A DNA stretch of 64,000 bases from assembly GCA_030430535.1 (NCBI GenBank), contig JAUIKY010000003.1, positions 120,661 to 184,660 on the forward strand, in the 5' to 3' direction. Below, in pieces: positions 8,680-15,700 of this stretch (position 1 is the first letter of the stretch; every line of letters starts with the position of its first letter). The notes beneath the pieces were generated by a model. That model had not been told where the DNA came from and ran no database searches. It saw only the letters and a program-made list of their open reading frames with translations. Source of the DNA: Bacteroidia bacterium. GTDB taxonomy: Bacteria; Bacteroidota; Bacteroidia; Flavobacteriales; Flavobacteriaceae. A program made the translations under genes and the position numbers.

Positions 8680-9582
8680 ATGTTAAGCAGACGGCAGAAA
8701 CACATCCTTCTTAAGTTTTTCAGCATGTTTTCTGTTATTCGCGGCTATAATATTTTAATCATAGTTATTGCCCAATACTTGGCATCCATTTATATTTTGG
8801 CGCACGATTTGCCCTTGCACCAAGTACTTTTTGATGTTAACCTGTTTATGTTGGTTTTGGCTTCGGCCGCGACCATTGCTGGCGGATACATTATCAATAA
8901 TTTTTACGATTCCGAAAAGGATTTAATCAACCGTCCCATAAAAAGCCGATTGGATAGGTTGGTGAGCCAAAACACCAAACTGTCCTTTTATTTTGTGCTC
9001 AATTTTTTAGCAGTGGTCATGGCCAGTTACGTGTCGTTTAAAGCCGTGGTGTTTTTTGCTATTTATATTTTCGCCATTTGGTTTTATTCACATAAGCTTA
9101 AAAAAATGCCCTTTGTGGGCAATTTAGTTTCAGCAATACTTACTATTACACCGTTTTTCGCTATTTTCATGTATTACAAAAACTTCGAAACCGTCATTTT
9201 TGTACATGCACTGTTTCTGTTTTTGCTCATTTCCATGCGCGAACTCACCAAAGATTTAGAAAATATAACTGGCGATTTGGCTCAAGACTACAAAACCATA
9301 CCCGTGGTTTATGGCGAAAAGGTTTCAAAAATCATGCTCACGGTATTGTCGGTTTTAACTCTGGTGCCCACGTATTTGCTGTTATACCGTTACGATGTGG
9401 GGTACATGTATTGGTACTTCTATTTGAGTATAGTACTCTTGTTGTTTTTTTTGCTGATTCTTTGGCGGTCGCAAACAAAAACCCATTATTTGATTCTGCA
9501 TAATATTTTAAAATTTATTATCGTAGTGGGCGTGTTTTCCATTGTGTTGATAAAAGTAAGTGTGGTTTTAAACCGAATTTAA
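8680..9582 (+). CDS. UbiA-family prenyltransferase (geranylgeranylglycerol-phosphate geranylgeranyltransferase-like)
   Basis: The 300-residue integral membrane protein has about eight to nine hydrophobic helices. It carries both UbiA Asp-rich motifs: NNFYDSEKDLINRP (residues 73-86, a variant of NDxxDxxxDxxN) and the second loop with DLENITGDLAQDYKTIP (about 192-208). Such enzymes transfer a polyprenyl chain to an acceptor in the membrane. Flavobacterial homologues are usually labelled as the archaeal-type enzyme that adds a second geranylgeranyl group to geranylgeranylglycerol phosphate; that substrate is by homology only. Menaquinone or heme prenylation are alternatives. Placement directly after mvaD and mevalonate kinase links precursor supply to its use. 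Confidence 0.85.
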   Translation: MLSRRQKHILLKFFSMFSVIRGYNILIIVIAQYLASIYILAHDLPLHQVLFDVNLFMLVLASAATIAGGYIINNFYDSEKDLINRPIKSRLDRLVSQNTKLSFYFVLNFLAVVMASYVSFKAVVFFAIYIFAIWFYSHKLKKMPFVGNLVSAILTITPFFAIFMYYKNFETVIFVHALFLFLLISMRELTKDLENITGDLAQDYKTIPVVYGEKVSKIMLTVLSVLTLVPTYLLLYRYDVGYMYWYFYLSIVLLLFFLLILWRSQTKTHYLILHNILKFIIVVGVFSIVLIKVSVVLNRI

Positions 9583-9651
9583 AAGGCGAAGGAAGTATTT
9601 CCGAAGAAAAACAAAACCATGGTGATAAATACACAATCGCAATATTAGCTT

Positions 9652-9659
9652 TATCTTTG
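9652..9659 (+). promoter_or_regulatory. Flavobacterial -7 element upstream of the pseudouridine synthase homologue
   Basis: TATCTTTG matches TAnnTTTG and ends 16 bases before the ATG at 9676, leaving a short leader. No good -33 box is apparent. Confidence 0.45.
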
Positions 9660-9675
9660 TACAAAATTAAATAAT

Positions 9676-10518
9676 ATGAACAGACATCAAGGGGGCAAAG
9701 GAAAAGGAAAGCCATCGGGGCGAGGAAGCGGTAACAAGCGTTTTACCAGTTATGCCAGAGGAAATGCGCCTATTAAAAAGTCGAACGCCAATCAGAAAAA
9801 ATCGGGCAATCCCGATGAAATCCGATTGAATAAATACGTTGCCAATGCGGGCATTTGCTCACGCCGAGAGGCCGATGTGCATATCGCTACAGGTTTGGTA
9901 ACCGTAAACGGAAAAGTGGTTACTGAAATGGGCTATAAAGTAAAACCGGATGACGAAGTGCGTTACGACGGTTCAAGAATCAGCCCAGAGAAAAAAGCCT
10001 ATGTGTTGTTGAACAAACCCAAAGGGTTTGCAACAACCACTAGTGAAACCAAAGGACGGACGGTAATGGATTTGGTGGCCAATGCTACCAATTCAAAAAT
10101 AAAGCCTATTGGGCGTTTGGGGAGAAACTCGAAAGGTTTGCTGTTGTTTACTAACGACGATGCAGTGGTTAAAAAATTCACCAATTCCAAAAACGGTGTG
10201 GCGCGTTTGTTTCATATTGAATTGGATAAAAACCTAAAACACGACGATTTCAAAAAAATCCAAAGTGGATTTAAAATTGAAGGCGAACTTATTGAAGTTG
10301 AAGAAATCAGTTATATCGATGGGGCTTCAAAACGTGAATTGGGGCTTAAAATTAAAAACACAGGAAACACCATTATCCGGACCATATTTGAATATTTCAG
10401 CTACGATATCGTGAGTTTAGATTGTGTGGCTATTGGCCACTTAACCAAAAAGGATATTCCCCGCGGCCACTGGAAACATTTAACCGAGCAAGAGGTGAAT
10501 ACCTTAAAAATGCTTTAA
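9676..10518 (+). CDS. RsuA/RluB-family pseudouridine synthase homologue lacking the catalytic Asp
   Basis: After a basic, Gly/Lys/Arg-rich tail (residues 1-50) there is an S4 RNA-binding domain (RLNKYVANAGICSRREADVHI onward, about 51-100). The RsuA/RluB synthase domain follows, with LLNKPKGF near 113-120. The active-site motif, normally GRLDxxTxGLLL, reads GRLGRNSKGLLL: the codon at 10120-10122 is GGG, so residue 149 is Gly where the family has its invariant catalytic Asp. The rest of the fold (LLLFTNDD, IELDKNL, GASKRELGLKI) is intact and the frame is open, so this looks like a maintained but catalytically altered protein. It could bind rRNA without making pseudouridine. The S4 domain and length (280) are normal for the family. 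Confidence 0.85.
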   Translation: MNRHQGGKGKGKPSGRGSGNKRFTSYARGNAPIKKSNANQKKSGNPDEIRLNKYVANAGICSRREADVHIATGLVTVNGKVVTEMGYKVKPDDEVRYDGSRISPEKKAYVLLNKPKGFATTTSETKGRTVMDLVANATNSKIKPIGRLGRNSKGLLLFTNDDAVVKKFTNSKNGVARLFHIELDKNLKHDDFKKIQSGFKIEGELIEVEEISYIDGASKRELGLKIKNTGNTIIRTIFEYFSYDIVSLDCVAIGHLTKKDIPRGHWKHLTEQEVNTLKML

Positions 10519-10531
10519 TTTAACATGAATA

Positions 10532-10756
10532 ATGGAAGTGAAGCAAAAAGTAATTTTGACGTTATTTCTCGTATTGGCTTTTGTTTTTCATAAGCTTTCG
10601 GGGTCGCTCATTTCTAAAAGCCTTAAGAATAGATTGCAGGTTGAAAGCCCAGAATTAGTTAAATCTACAGGTTGGTTTTTTCGAATTGACAAAATTTTAA
10701 TTCCTGTTTGGGGAATTTTGACTTTTATTTTGATTGTATTTATTTGGCTTAAATAA
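10532..10756 (+). CDS. Small two-helix membrane protein of unknown function
   Basis: The 74-residue protein has two predicted membrane helices (about residues 7-24 and 53-73). A short hydrophilic loop rich in Lys and Ser lies between them. I do not recognise a family. It begins 13 bases after the pseudouridine synthase homologue and is probably co-transcribed with it. A second ATG six bases upstream is in the frame that reads out of register with this ORF, so the ATG at 10532 is used. After it lie about 175 non-coding bases with a TATTTTTG element leading to the next operon. Confidence 0.6.
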   Translation: MEVKQKVILTLFLVLAFVFHKLSGSLISKSLKNRLQVESPELVKSTGWFFRIDKILIPVWGILTFILIVFIWLK

Positions 10757-10848
10757 AACTGTTCGAATTTATCTCTTGCTATTCAATTCAAATAAAAACC
10801 CTAACACAACTATAACAGTATTTAACAAAGGGGTTAGGAGAAAATTTT

Positions 10849-10856
10849 TATTTTTG
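10849..10856 (+). promoter_or_regulatory. Flavobacterial -7 element upstream of the DUF3108 operon
   Basis: TATTTTTG is a full TAnnTTTG match 76 bases before the DUF3108 start, in a gene-free AT-rich gap. It implies a roughly 70-base leader. It is the only good candidate promoter for the four-gene operon to its right. Confidence 0.4.
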
Positions 10857-10932
10857 GAACAGTAATTGTAATTTCTAAGGTAAAACAATAAATGTGGCTT
10901 TAGAAAGTTACATTACATAAGTTCCAAATACC

Positions 10933-11715
10933 ATGAAAAAAGCACTACTTATATTAATCACTTTTGTTACGACCCAGTTTCTGGCGGCCCAACCAGAACC
11001 GGCATTTGGCGATGGCGAATGGTTTAAATTCAGGATGAGTTACAGCAATTGGCTAAAGGCAGGAAATGCTACTTTGCTGGTAAAAGATTCAAAACTTAAC
11101 GACAAAGACGTTTACCATGTAGTTGGCAAAGGCTGGACAACCGGTATGATCAAATGGTTTTTTAAAGTAAAAGATAGGTACGAAACCTATTTCGACAAAG
11201 AAACCATAATGCCCTACAAATTTATAAGGGATATCGATGAAGGCGGATACACAAAAAATCTGGAAATCCATTTCGATCAGAAAAATAATAAAGCACACAT
11301 AAACGACAAGAAACACAACGTACAAAAGGTTGTAGACACCAAACCAAATGTACAGGATTTGTTGTCGGCATTTTACTATCTGCGAAATACCATGGATACT
11401 CGAAATATAAAAGTAGGCGACGAGGCAAAGGTTGAAATGTTTTTTGATGAAGAAAGCTACGGTTTTAAGTTAATCTATTTAGGTGAAGAAACCATCAATA
11501 CCGATTTTGGCGAGGTTGAATCTTTAAAATTCAGACCTTATGTAATGGCTGGTCGTGTGTTTAAGGAAGAAGAAAGTTTAACACTTTGGGTGTCGAAAGA
11601 CAAAAATAAAATACCTTTACGTGTTAAGGCCGATTTAGCAGTGGGGTCACTAAGAGCCGATCTTGAAGCTTTTAAAGGTTTAAAACATCCCTTTAAGATT
11701 GTCGTTAACAATTAA
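10933..11715 (+). CDS. DUF3108 domain secreted/periplasmic protein
   Basis: The 260-residue protein has a clear signal peptide (MKKALLILITFVTTQFLAAQ, cut about residue 20). A DUF3108 domain follows: 'GEWFKFRMSYSNWLKAGNATL', then 'YHVVGKGWTTGMIKWFFKVKDRYETYFD', then 'PYKFIRDIDEGGY'. DUF3108 proteins are predicted beta-rich periplasmic proteins related to lipoprotein-carrier-like folds; function is unknown. It is the first gene of an operon with tryptophan dioxygenase, an M23 peptidase and pgi, with gaps of 6, 2 and 2 bases. The close linkage with an M23 peptidase suggests an envelope role. Confidence 0.88.
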   Translation: MKKALLILITFVTTQFLAAQPEPAFGDGEWFKFRMSYSNWLKAGNATLLVKDSKLNDKDVYHVVGKGWTTGMIKWFFKVKDRYETYFDKETIMPYKFIRDIDEGGYTKNLEIHFDQKNNKAHINDKKHNVQKVVDTKPNVQDLLSAFYYLRNTMDTRNIKVGDEAKVEMFFDEESYGFKLIYLGEETINTDFGEVESLKFRPYVMAGRVFKEEESLTLWVSKDKNKIPLRVKADLAVGSLRADLEAFKGLKHPFKIVVNN

Positions 11716-11721
11716 CTCATT

Positions 11722-12639
11722 TTGAGCACCAACATAAACAAAAAACTAAAAGAAAAATATGAGGCTATCGACCAAGATGTTGAGGCCCATTTAGAGGGTT
11801 TGTTGCATAGCAAGCCTATTAATTATTGGGATTATATACAAACCGATGCTCTGTTGAATCTTCAGGTGCAACGTACCGTTTTTCCAGACGAGAAGGTATT
11901 TATCATGTACCATCAAATCTCAGAACTGCTATTCAAAATGATTCTGAGTGAAATTGAACAAGTCGCAAAAGCTGATCCTATTAGTGCCGAGGTTTTTACT
12001 GATAAAATCATGCGCATCAGTCGGTATTTTGATGTGCTTACGTCATCGTTCAGTATTATGAAAGATGGTATGGACATCGAGCAGTACAATCAATTCAGAA
12101 CGACATTGATTCCTGCAAGCGGGTTCCAAAGCGCGCAATACCGAAAAATTGAATTTGCATCAACAGAACTCATCAACCTTATCGACAAACGCTTTAGAGA
12201 TACCATAGACCGAAATTCGTCTTATGAGCACGCTTTCGAGCATCTGTATTGGCAAGCCGCCGGCAAAGATTACAAAACAGGCAAAAAAACCTATACATTA
12301 TCGGCGTTTGAAGACCGATATAAAGAGGAATTTATTAGATTTACAAAATTTTATCAATTTAATAATTTGTGGACCAAGTTTAAAACCCTTCCCAAAGCTT
12401 CACAAGCCAATAAAGATTTGATAAAAGCCATGCGCCATTATGATTATACCGTAAACATAAAATGGGTAATGGCACATTATAATACGGCAAATCATTATTT
12501 GAACATTGGAGGGCAAACGGCAGAAGCCACAGGAGGAAGTGAGTGGGTGAAGTACATGCACCCAAAATATCAAAAAAGAATATTTTTTCCAGATTTATGG
12601 ACAGAGAACGAGAAAGACACGTGGGGAACAGATATTTAA
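11722..12639 (+). CDS. kynA: Tryptophan 2,3-dioxygenase
   Basis: This is a heme dioxygenase opening the indole ring of L-tryptophan to N-formylkynurenine, the first step of the kynurenine route. Signatures: the N-terminal 'YWDYIQTDALLNLQ', 'MYHQISELLFKMIL' and 'FRTTLIPASGFQSAQYRKIE' with the conserved PASGxQS, and a C-terminal 'NIGGQTAEATGGSEWVKYM' that binds the substrate amino/carboxylate. The start is unusual: the only in-frame codons after the previous stop are CTC, ATT and TTG, and the next ATG is well inside the conserved region, so TTG at 11722 is taken. With a 6-base gap to DUF3108, translation is probably coupled. No other kynurenine-pathway gene is in the window. Confidence 0.93.
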   Translation: MSTNINKKLKEKYEAIDQDVEAHLEGLLHSKPINYWDYIQTDALLNLQVQRTVFPDEKVFIMYHQISELLFKMILSEIEQVAKADPISAEVFTDKIMRISRYFDVLTSSFSIMKDGMDIEQYNQFRTTLIPASGFQSAQYRKIEFASTELINLIDKRFRDTIDRNSSYEHAFEHLYWQAAGKDYKTGKKTYTLSAFEDRYKEEFIRFTKFYQFNNLWTKFKTLPKASQANKDLIKAMRHYDYTVNIKWVMAHYNTANHYLNIGGQTAEATGGSEWVKYMHPKYQKRIFFPDLWTENEKDTWGTDI

Positions 12640-12641
12640 TC

Positions 12642-13919
12642 ATGCTATTGGCCGTTACAGCATTTTTTATTGGCTGTAAAGAAGAAGAAAAAGCACAAGC
12701 TGAAATACCGGAAGCGATTGTAGAAGAAGAAGTTGAAGAAATCACAGAGTTTGGTTTTAAGCTCGATGATTACATTGTTAAAAGAGATACGGTAAAGGCT
12801 GGGGAAAGCTTTGGTGAAATCTTGGAGCGAAACAATGTGGGCTATCCCAAAATTTTCCATATTGCTGAAAAAACTAAAGAGGTTTACAATATAGCTCGGT
12901 TTTTTCAAAAAGGTAAACCCTATGCGATTTTGTGCGCCAAAGACTCCCTTGAAACTCCAAAAAGTTTTATTTATCAGCCTAGTTTAGAAGAATATGTAGT
13001 GATAAATTTTGCCGATTCTATCCATGCTTATGCCGATAGAAAGCCCATTAAATATGTTGAAAAAACGGTTACAGGGGTTATAAACAGTAGTATTTCGGTA
13101 ACATTGGATGAGAAAGGTGTAAGTCCGGTTTTGACTAATAAACTGGCTGATGAAATTTATGCCTGGACCATCGATTTTAGGCGATTGCAACCAGGTGACC
13201 GTTTTAAGGTCATTTATACCGATAAGTATATTGACGATAGTATTTACACAGGAATCCATAACGTAAAAGCGGCCTATTTCGAGCATAACAGTGAGCCTTT
13301 TTATGCCTTTAGATTTATGACCGATAGCGTAAAAGGTATTGTTGATTATTTTAACGAAGATGCGAAAAACTTACGTCGCGCCTTTTTAAAGGCACCTGTT
13401 AAATTCAGTAGGATTTCTTCACGCTACAATTTAAAACGCCGCATCGCGGTTTATGGTTTTAAGGTGCGTCCGCACAAAGGCACCGATTTTGCCGCACCTG
13501 TTGGAACGCCTATTATGGCAACGGCCAATGGTACGGTTACCAAATCCGAACGCCGAGGTGGTAATGGAAATTACGTAAAAATACGTCATAATGCCACTTA
13601 CGAAACCCAATACCTCCATATGAGCAGAAGGAAAGCCAAAGTGGGCGATTTTGTAAAACAAGGCGACGTTATTGGCTGGGTTGGTATGACGGGAAACACT
13701 GGTGGGCCACACGTATGTTACCGTTTCTGGGTGAATGGCAAACAGGTGGATCCTTTCAAACAAAAGCTTCCCGAGGCCAAACCTATTTCAGATAGCTTAA
13801 AAGTAAAGTACTTAGATTTTATTGCCCCCATAAAATATCAATTGGATAATCTGTACTTTAAACCAGAAATAAAAGAAGAACAACCAAAACAACCCATAAT
13901 AACACAAGCAAATTCATAA
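12642..13919 (+). CDS. M23 family metallopeptidase lipoprotein with HxC zinc motif
   Basis: The frame extends back to 12543 inside kynA, but the ATG at 12642 gives a signal sequence ending in the lipobox FIGC, so the protein is 425 residues and lipid-anchored. The C-terminal LytM/M23 domain has His278 and Asp282 (HKGTD), His326 (YLHM) and His357. The usual second His of HxH is Cys359 (GPHVCYRFW). The N-terminal half carries LysM/OB-like peptidoglycan-binding sequence with '[14 protein letters not shown]'. It would be an endopeptidase on peptidoglycan cross-links in the periplasm. It starts 2 bases after kynA and ends 2 bases before pgi. Confidence 0.9.
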   Translation: MLLAVTAFFIGCKEEEKAQAEIPEAIVEEEVEEITEFGFKLDDYIVKRDTVKAGESFGEILERNNVGYPKIFHIAEKTKEVYNIARFFQKGKPYAILCAKDSLETPKSFIYQPSLEEYVVINFADSIHAYADRKPIKYVEKTVTGVINSSISVTLDEKGVSPVLTNKLADEIYAWTIDFRRLQPGDRFKVIYTDKYIDDSIYTGIHNVKAAYFEHNSEPFYAFRFMTDSVKGIVDYFNEDAKNLRRAFLKAPVKFSRISSRYNLKRRIAVYGFKVRPHKGTDFAAPVGTPIMATANGTVTKSERRGGNGNYVKIRHNATYETQYLHMSRRKAKVGDFVKQGDVIGWVGMTGNTGGPHVCYRFWVNGKQVDPFKQKLPEAKPISDSLKVKYLDFIAPIKYQLDNLYFKPEIKEEQPKQPIITQANS

Positions 13920-13921
13920 TT

Positions 13922-15541
13922 ATGGCATTACCAACTATCAACCCAACAACCACCGAGGCTTGGAAAAAATTACAAGCACATTTTGAAGACGTTAAAGGGC
14001 TTCATATGAAAGATTTATTTGCGAAAGAAACCAATCGTGCAAATAATTTCACCGTTAAATGGGACGACTTTTATGTGGATTATTCAAAAAACAGAATTAC
14101 CGAAGATACTTTAAAACTTTTACTGCAATTGGCAGACGATGTGAAGTTGAAGGAGGCCATAAAAAGTCAGTTTTCAGGAGAAACCATAAATAAAACCGAA
14201 GGGCGAGCGGTATTGCACGCAGCACTTAGAGCGCCTAAAACGGCCAACTTTAAGGTAGATGGTGTAGATGTAATGCCCGAGATTTATGAAGTAAAGGAAA
14301 AGATTAAAAACTTCACCAATGAAGTGGTAAATGGTGAAAGAAAAGGCCATACCGGAAAAGCGTTTACCGATGTGGTTAATATTGGTATTGGTGGTTCTGA
14401 TTTGGGGCCGGCGATGGTGGTTGATGCCTTACAGTATTATAAAAATAATTTAAATACACATTTTGTAAGTAATGTGGATGGCGACCATGTAAATGAAGTC
14501 ATCAAAAAATTAAACCCCGAAACCACGCTATTCGTTATCGTTTCAAAAACGTTTACAACACAGGAAACGCTTTCAAACGCTAATACCATAAAAGAGTGGT
14601 TTTTAAAATCGGCTTCAGAAGAAGCGATTGCCAAACATTTTGTGGCGGTATCCACCAATATTAAAAACGTAAAGGCATTTGGTATTGACGAGAACAATAT
14701 TTTCCCGATGTGGGATTGGGTTGGCGGCCGTTTTTCACTTTGGAGCGCTGTTGGCTTAAGTATTAGTTTGGCCGTTGGTTACGATAATTTTGATAGCTTG
14801 CTAACTGGTGCCCATAAAATGGACGAGCATTTTAGGAAAGAAGATTTTTCAAAAAATATCCCCGTTATTCTAGCATTAATTAGTGTTTGGTACAACAACT
14901 TTTTTGAAGCAGAAAGCGAAGCTATTATTCCATATTCTCAATATTTAAATCAGTTTGCTACGTATTTGCAACAGGGTATTATGGAAAGTAACGGAAAAAG
15001 TGTGGACAGAAATGGTAAACCAATCGATTACCAAACTGGAACCATTATTTGGGGTGAGCCTGGTACCAATGCCCAGCACGCCTTTTTCCAGTTGATTCAC
15101 CAAGGCACAAAGTTAATTCCGGCTGATTTTATCGGTTTTGCCGAATCGCTGCACGGCAACCAGGATCACCAAGATAAATTGATGTCGAATTTTTTGGCGC
15201 AAACCGAAGCACTGCTGAATGGCAAAACTGAAAAACAAGTTATTGCAGAGAGCACGCAGTCTAACGTCATAGCTTTCAAAGTGTTTCAAGGAAATAAACC
15301 CACAAATACGATATTTATCAACAAATTGACCCCAGAAAGCTTAGGTAAATTAATAGCGATGTACGAACATAAAATATTTGTACAAGGTATTGTTTGGAAT
15401 ATTTTTAGTTACGACCAATTTGGGGTAGAATTAGGAAAGCAATTAGCAAACAAAATTTTACAGGAATTTAACAATAGCGCAACAAGCGAGCATGATTCGT
15501 CAACCCAAAATTTATTGAATTATTATAAGGGCAAGCGATAG
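13922..15541 (+). CDS. pgi: Glucose-6-phosphate isomerase
   Basis: At 539 residues this is the long bacterial/eukaryotic-type enzyme interconverting glucose-6-phosphate and fructose-6-phosphate in the cytoplasm. Conserved segments include [10 protein letters not shown] (about residues 156-165), SKTFTTQET for phosphate binding, the PGI signature 1 region '[15 protein letters not shown]', [18 protein letters not shown] containing the catalytic Glu and His, and a C-terminal Lys/Gln segment. It is the last gene of the DUF3108 operon and is followed after 30 bases by a strong terminator. Its linkage to tryptophan degradation and a cell wall peptidase looks like shared transcription rather than a shared pathway. 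Confidence 0.97.
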   Translation: MALPTINPTTTEAWKKLQAHFEDVKGLHMKDLFAKETNRANNFTVKWDDFYVDYSKNRITEDTLKLLLQLADDVKLKEAIKSQFSGETINKTEGRAVLHAALRAPKTANFKVDGVDVMPEIYEVKEKIKNFTNEVVNGERKGHTGKAFTDVVNIGIGGSDLGPAMVVDALQYYKNNLNTHFVSNVDGDHVNEVIKKLNPETTLFVIVSKTFTTQETLSNANTIKEWFLKSASEEAIAKHFVAVSTNIKNVKAFGIDENNIFPMWDWVGGRFSLWSAVGLSISLAVGYDNFDSLLTGAHKMDEHFRKEDFSKNIPVILALISVWYNNFFEAESEAIIPYSQYLNQFATYLQQGIMESNGKSVDRNGKPIDYQTGTIIWGEPGTNAQHAFFQLIHQGTKLIPADFIGFAESLHGNQDHQDKLMSNFLAQTEALLNGKTEKQVIAESTQSNVIAFKVFQGNKPTNTIFINKLTPESLGKLIAMYEHKIFVQGIVWNIFSYDQFGVELGKQLANKILQEFNNSATSEHDSSTQNLLNYYKGKR

Positions 15542-15570
15542 TTTTTTTGATAAAAAATAGCAGAAGCCTT

Positions 15571-15610
15571 AAAACGGTGCGAATGTTTCAAATATTCGCA
15601 CCGTTTTTTT
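15571..15610 (+). terminator. Rho-independent terminator of the pgi operon
   Basis: A perfect 14-base-pair stem, AAAACGGTGCGAAT (15571-15584) with ATTCGCACCGTTTT (15594-15607), is followed by more T. It sits 30 bases after pgi and ends the DUF3108-kynA-M23-pgi operon. Confidence 0.9.
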
Positions 15611-15666
15611 ATGAACAAATTTAAGGTTTTTTAACAATGCCATAATCTTAGTACCCTGATAATGCG

Positions 15667-15674
15667 TATTTTTG
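15667..15674 (+). promoter_or_regulatory. Flavobacterial -7 element upstream of the first TonB-dependent receptor
   Basis: TATTTTTG matches TAnnTTTG, 26 bases before the receptor ATG and just after the pgi terminator. A -33 box is not clear. Confidence 0.5.
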
Positions 15675-15700
15675 CAACGACTAATTTCAAATAATTAATT

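Noticed and set aside
11722..12639. Linking tryptophan dioxygenase (kynurenine) to the MbnP/MbnH cluster
   Set aside because: MbnH makes protein-bound kynurenine directly with its hemes; free kynurenine synthesis at 11.7 kb is about 30 kb away and has no demonstrated link.
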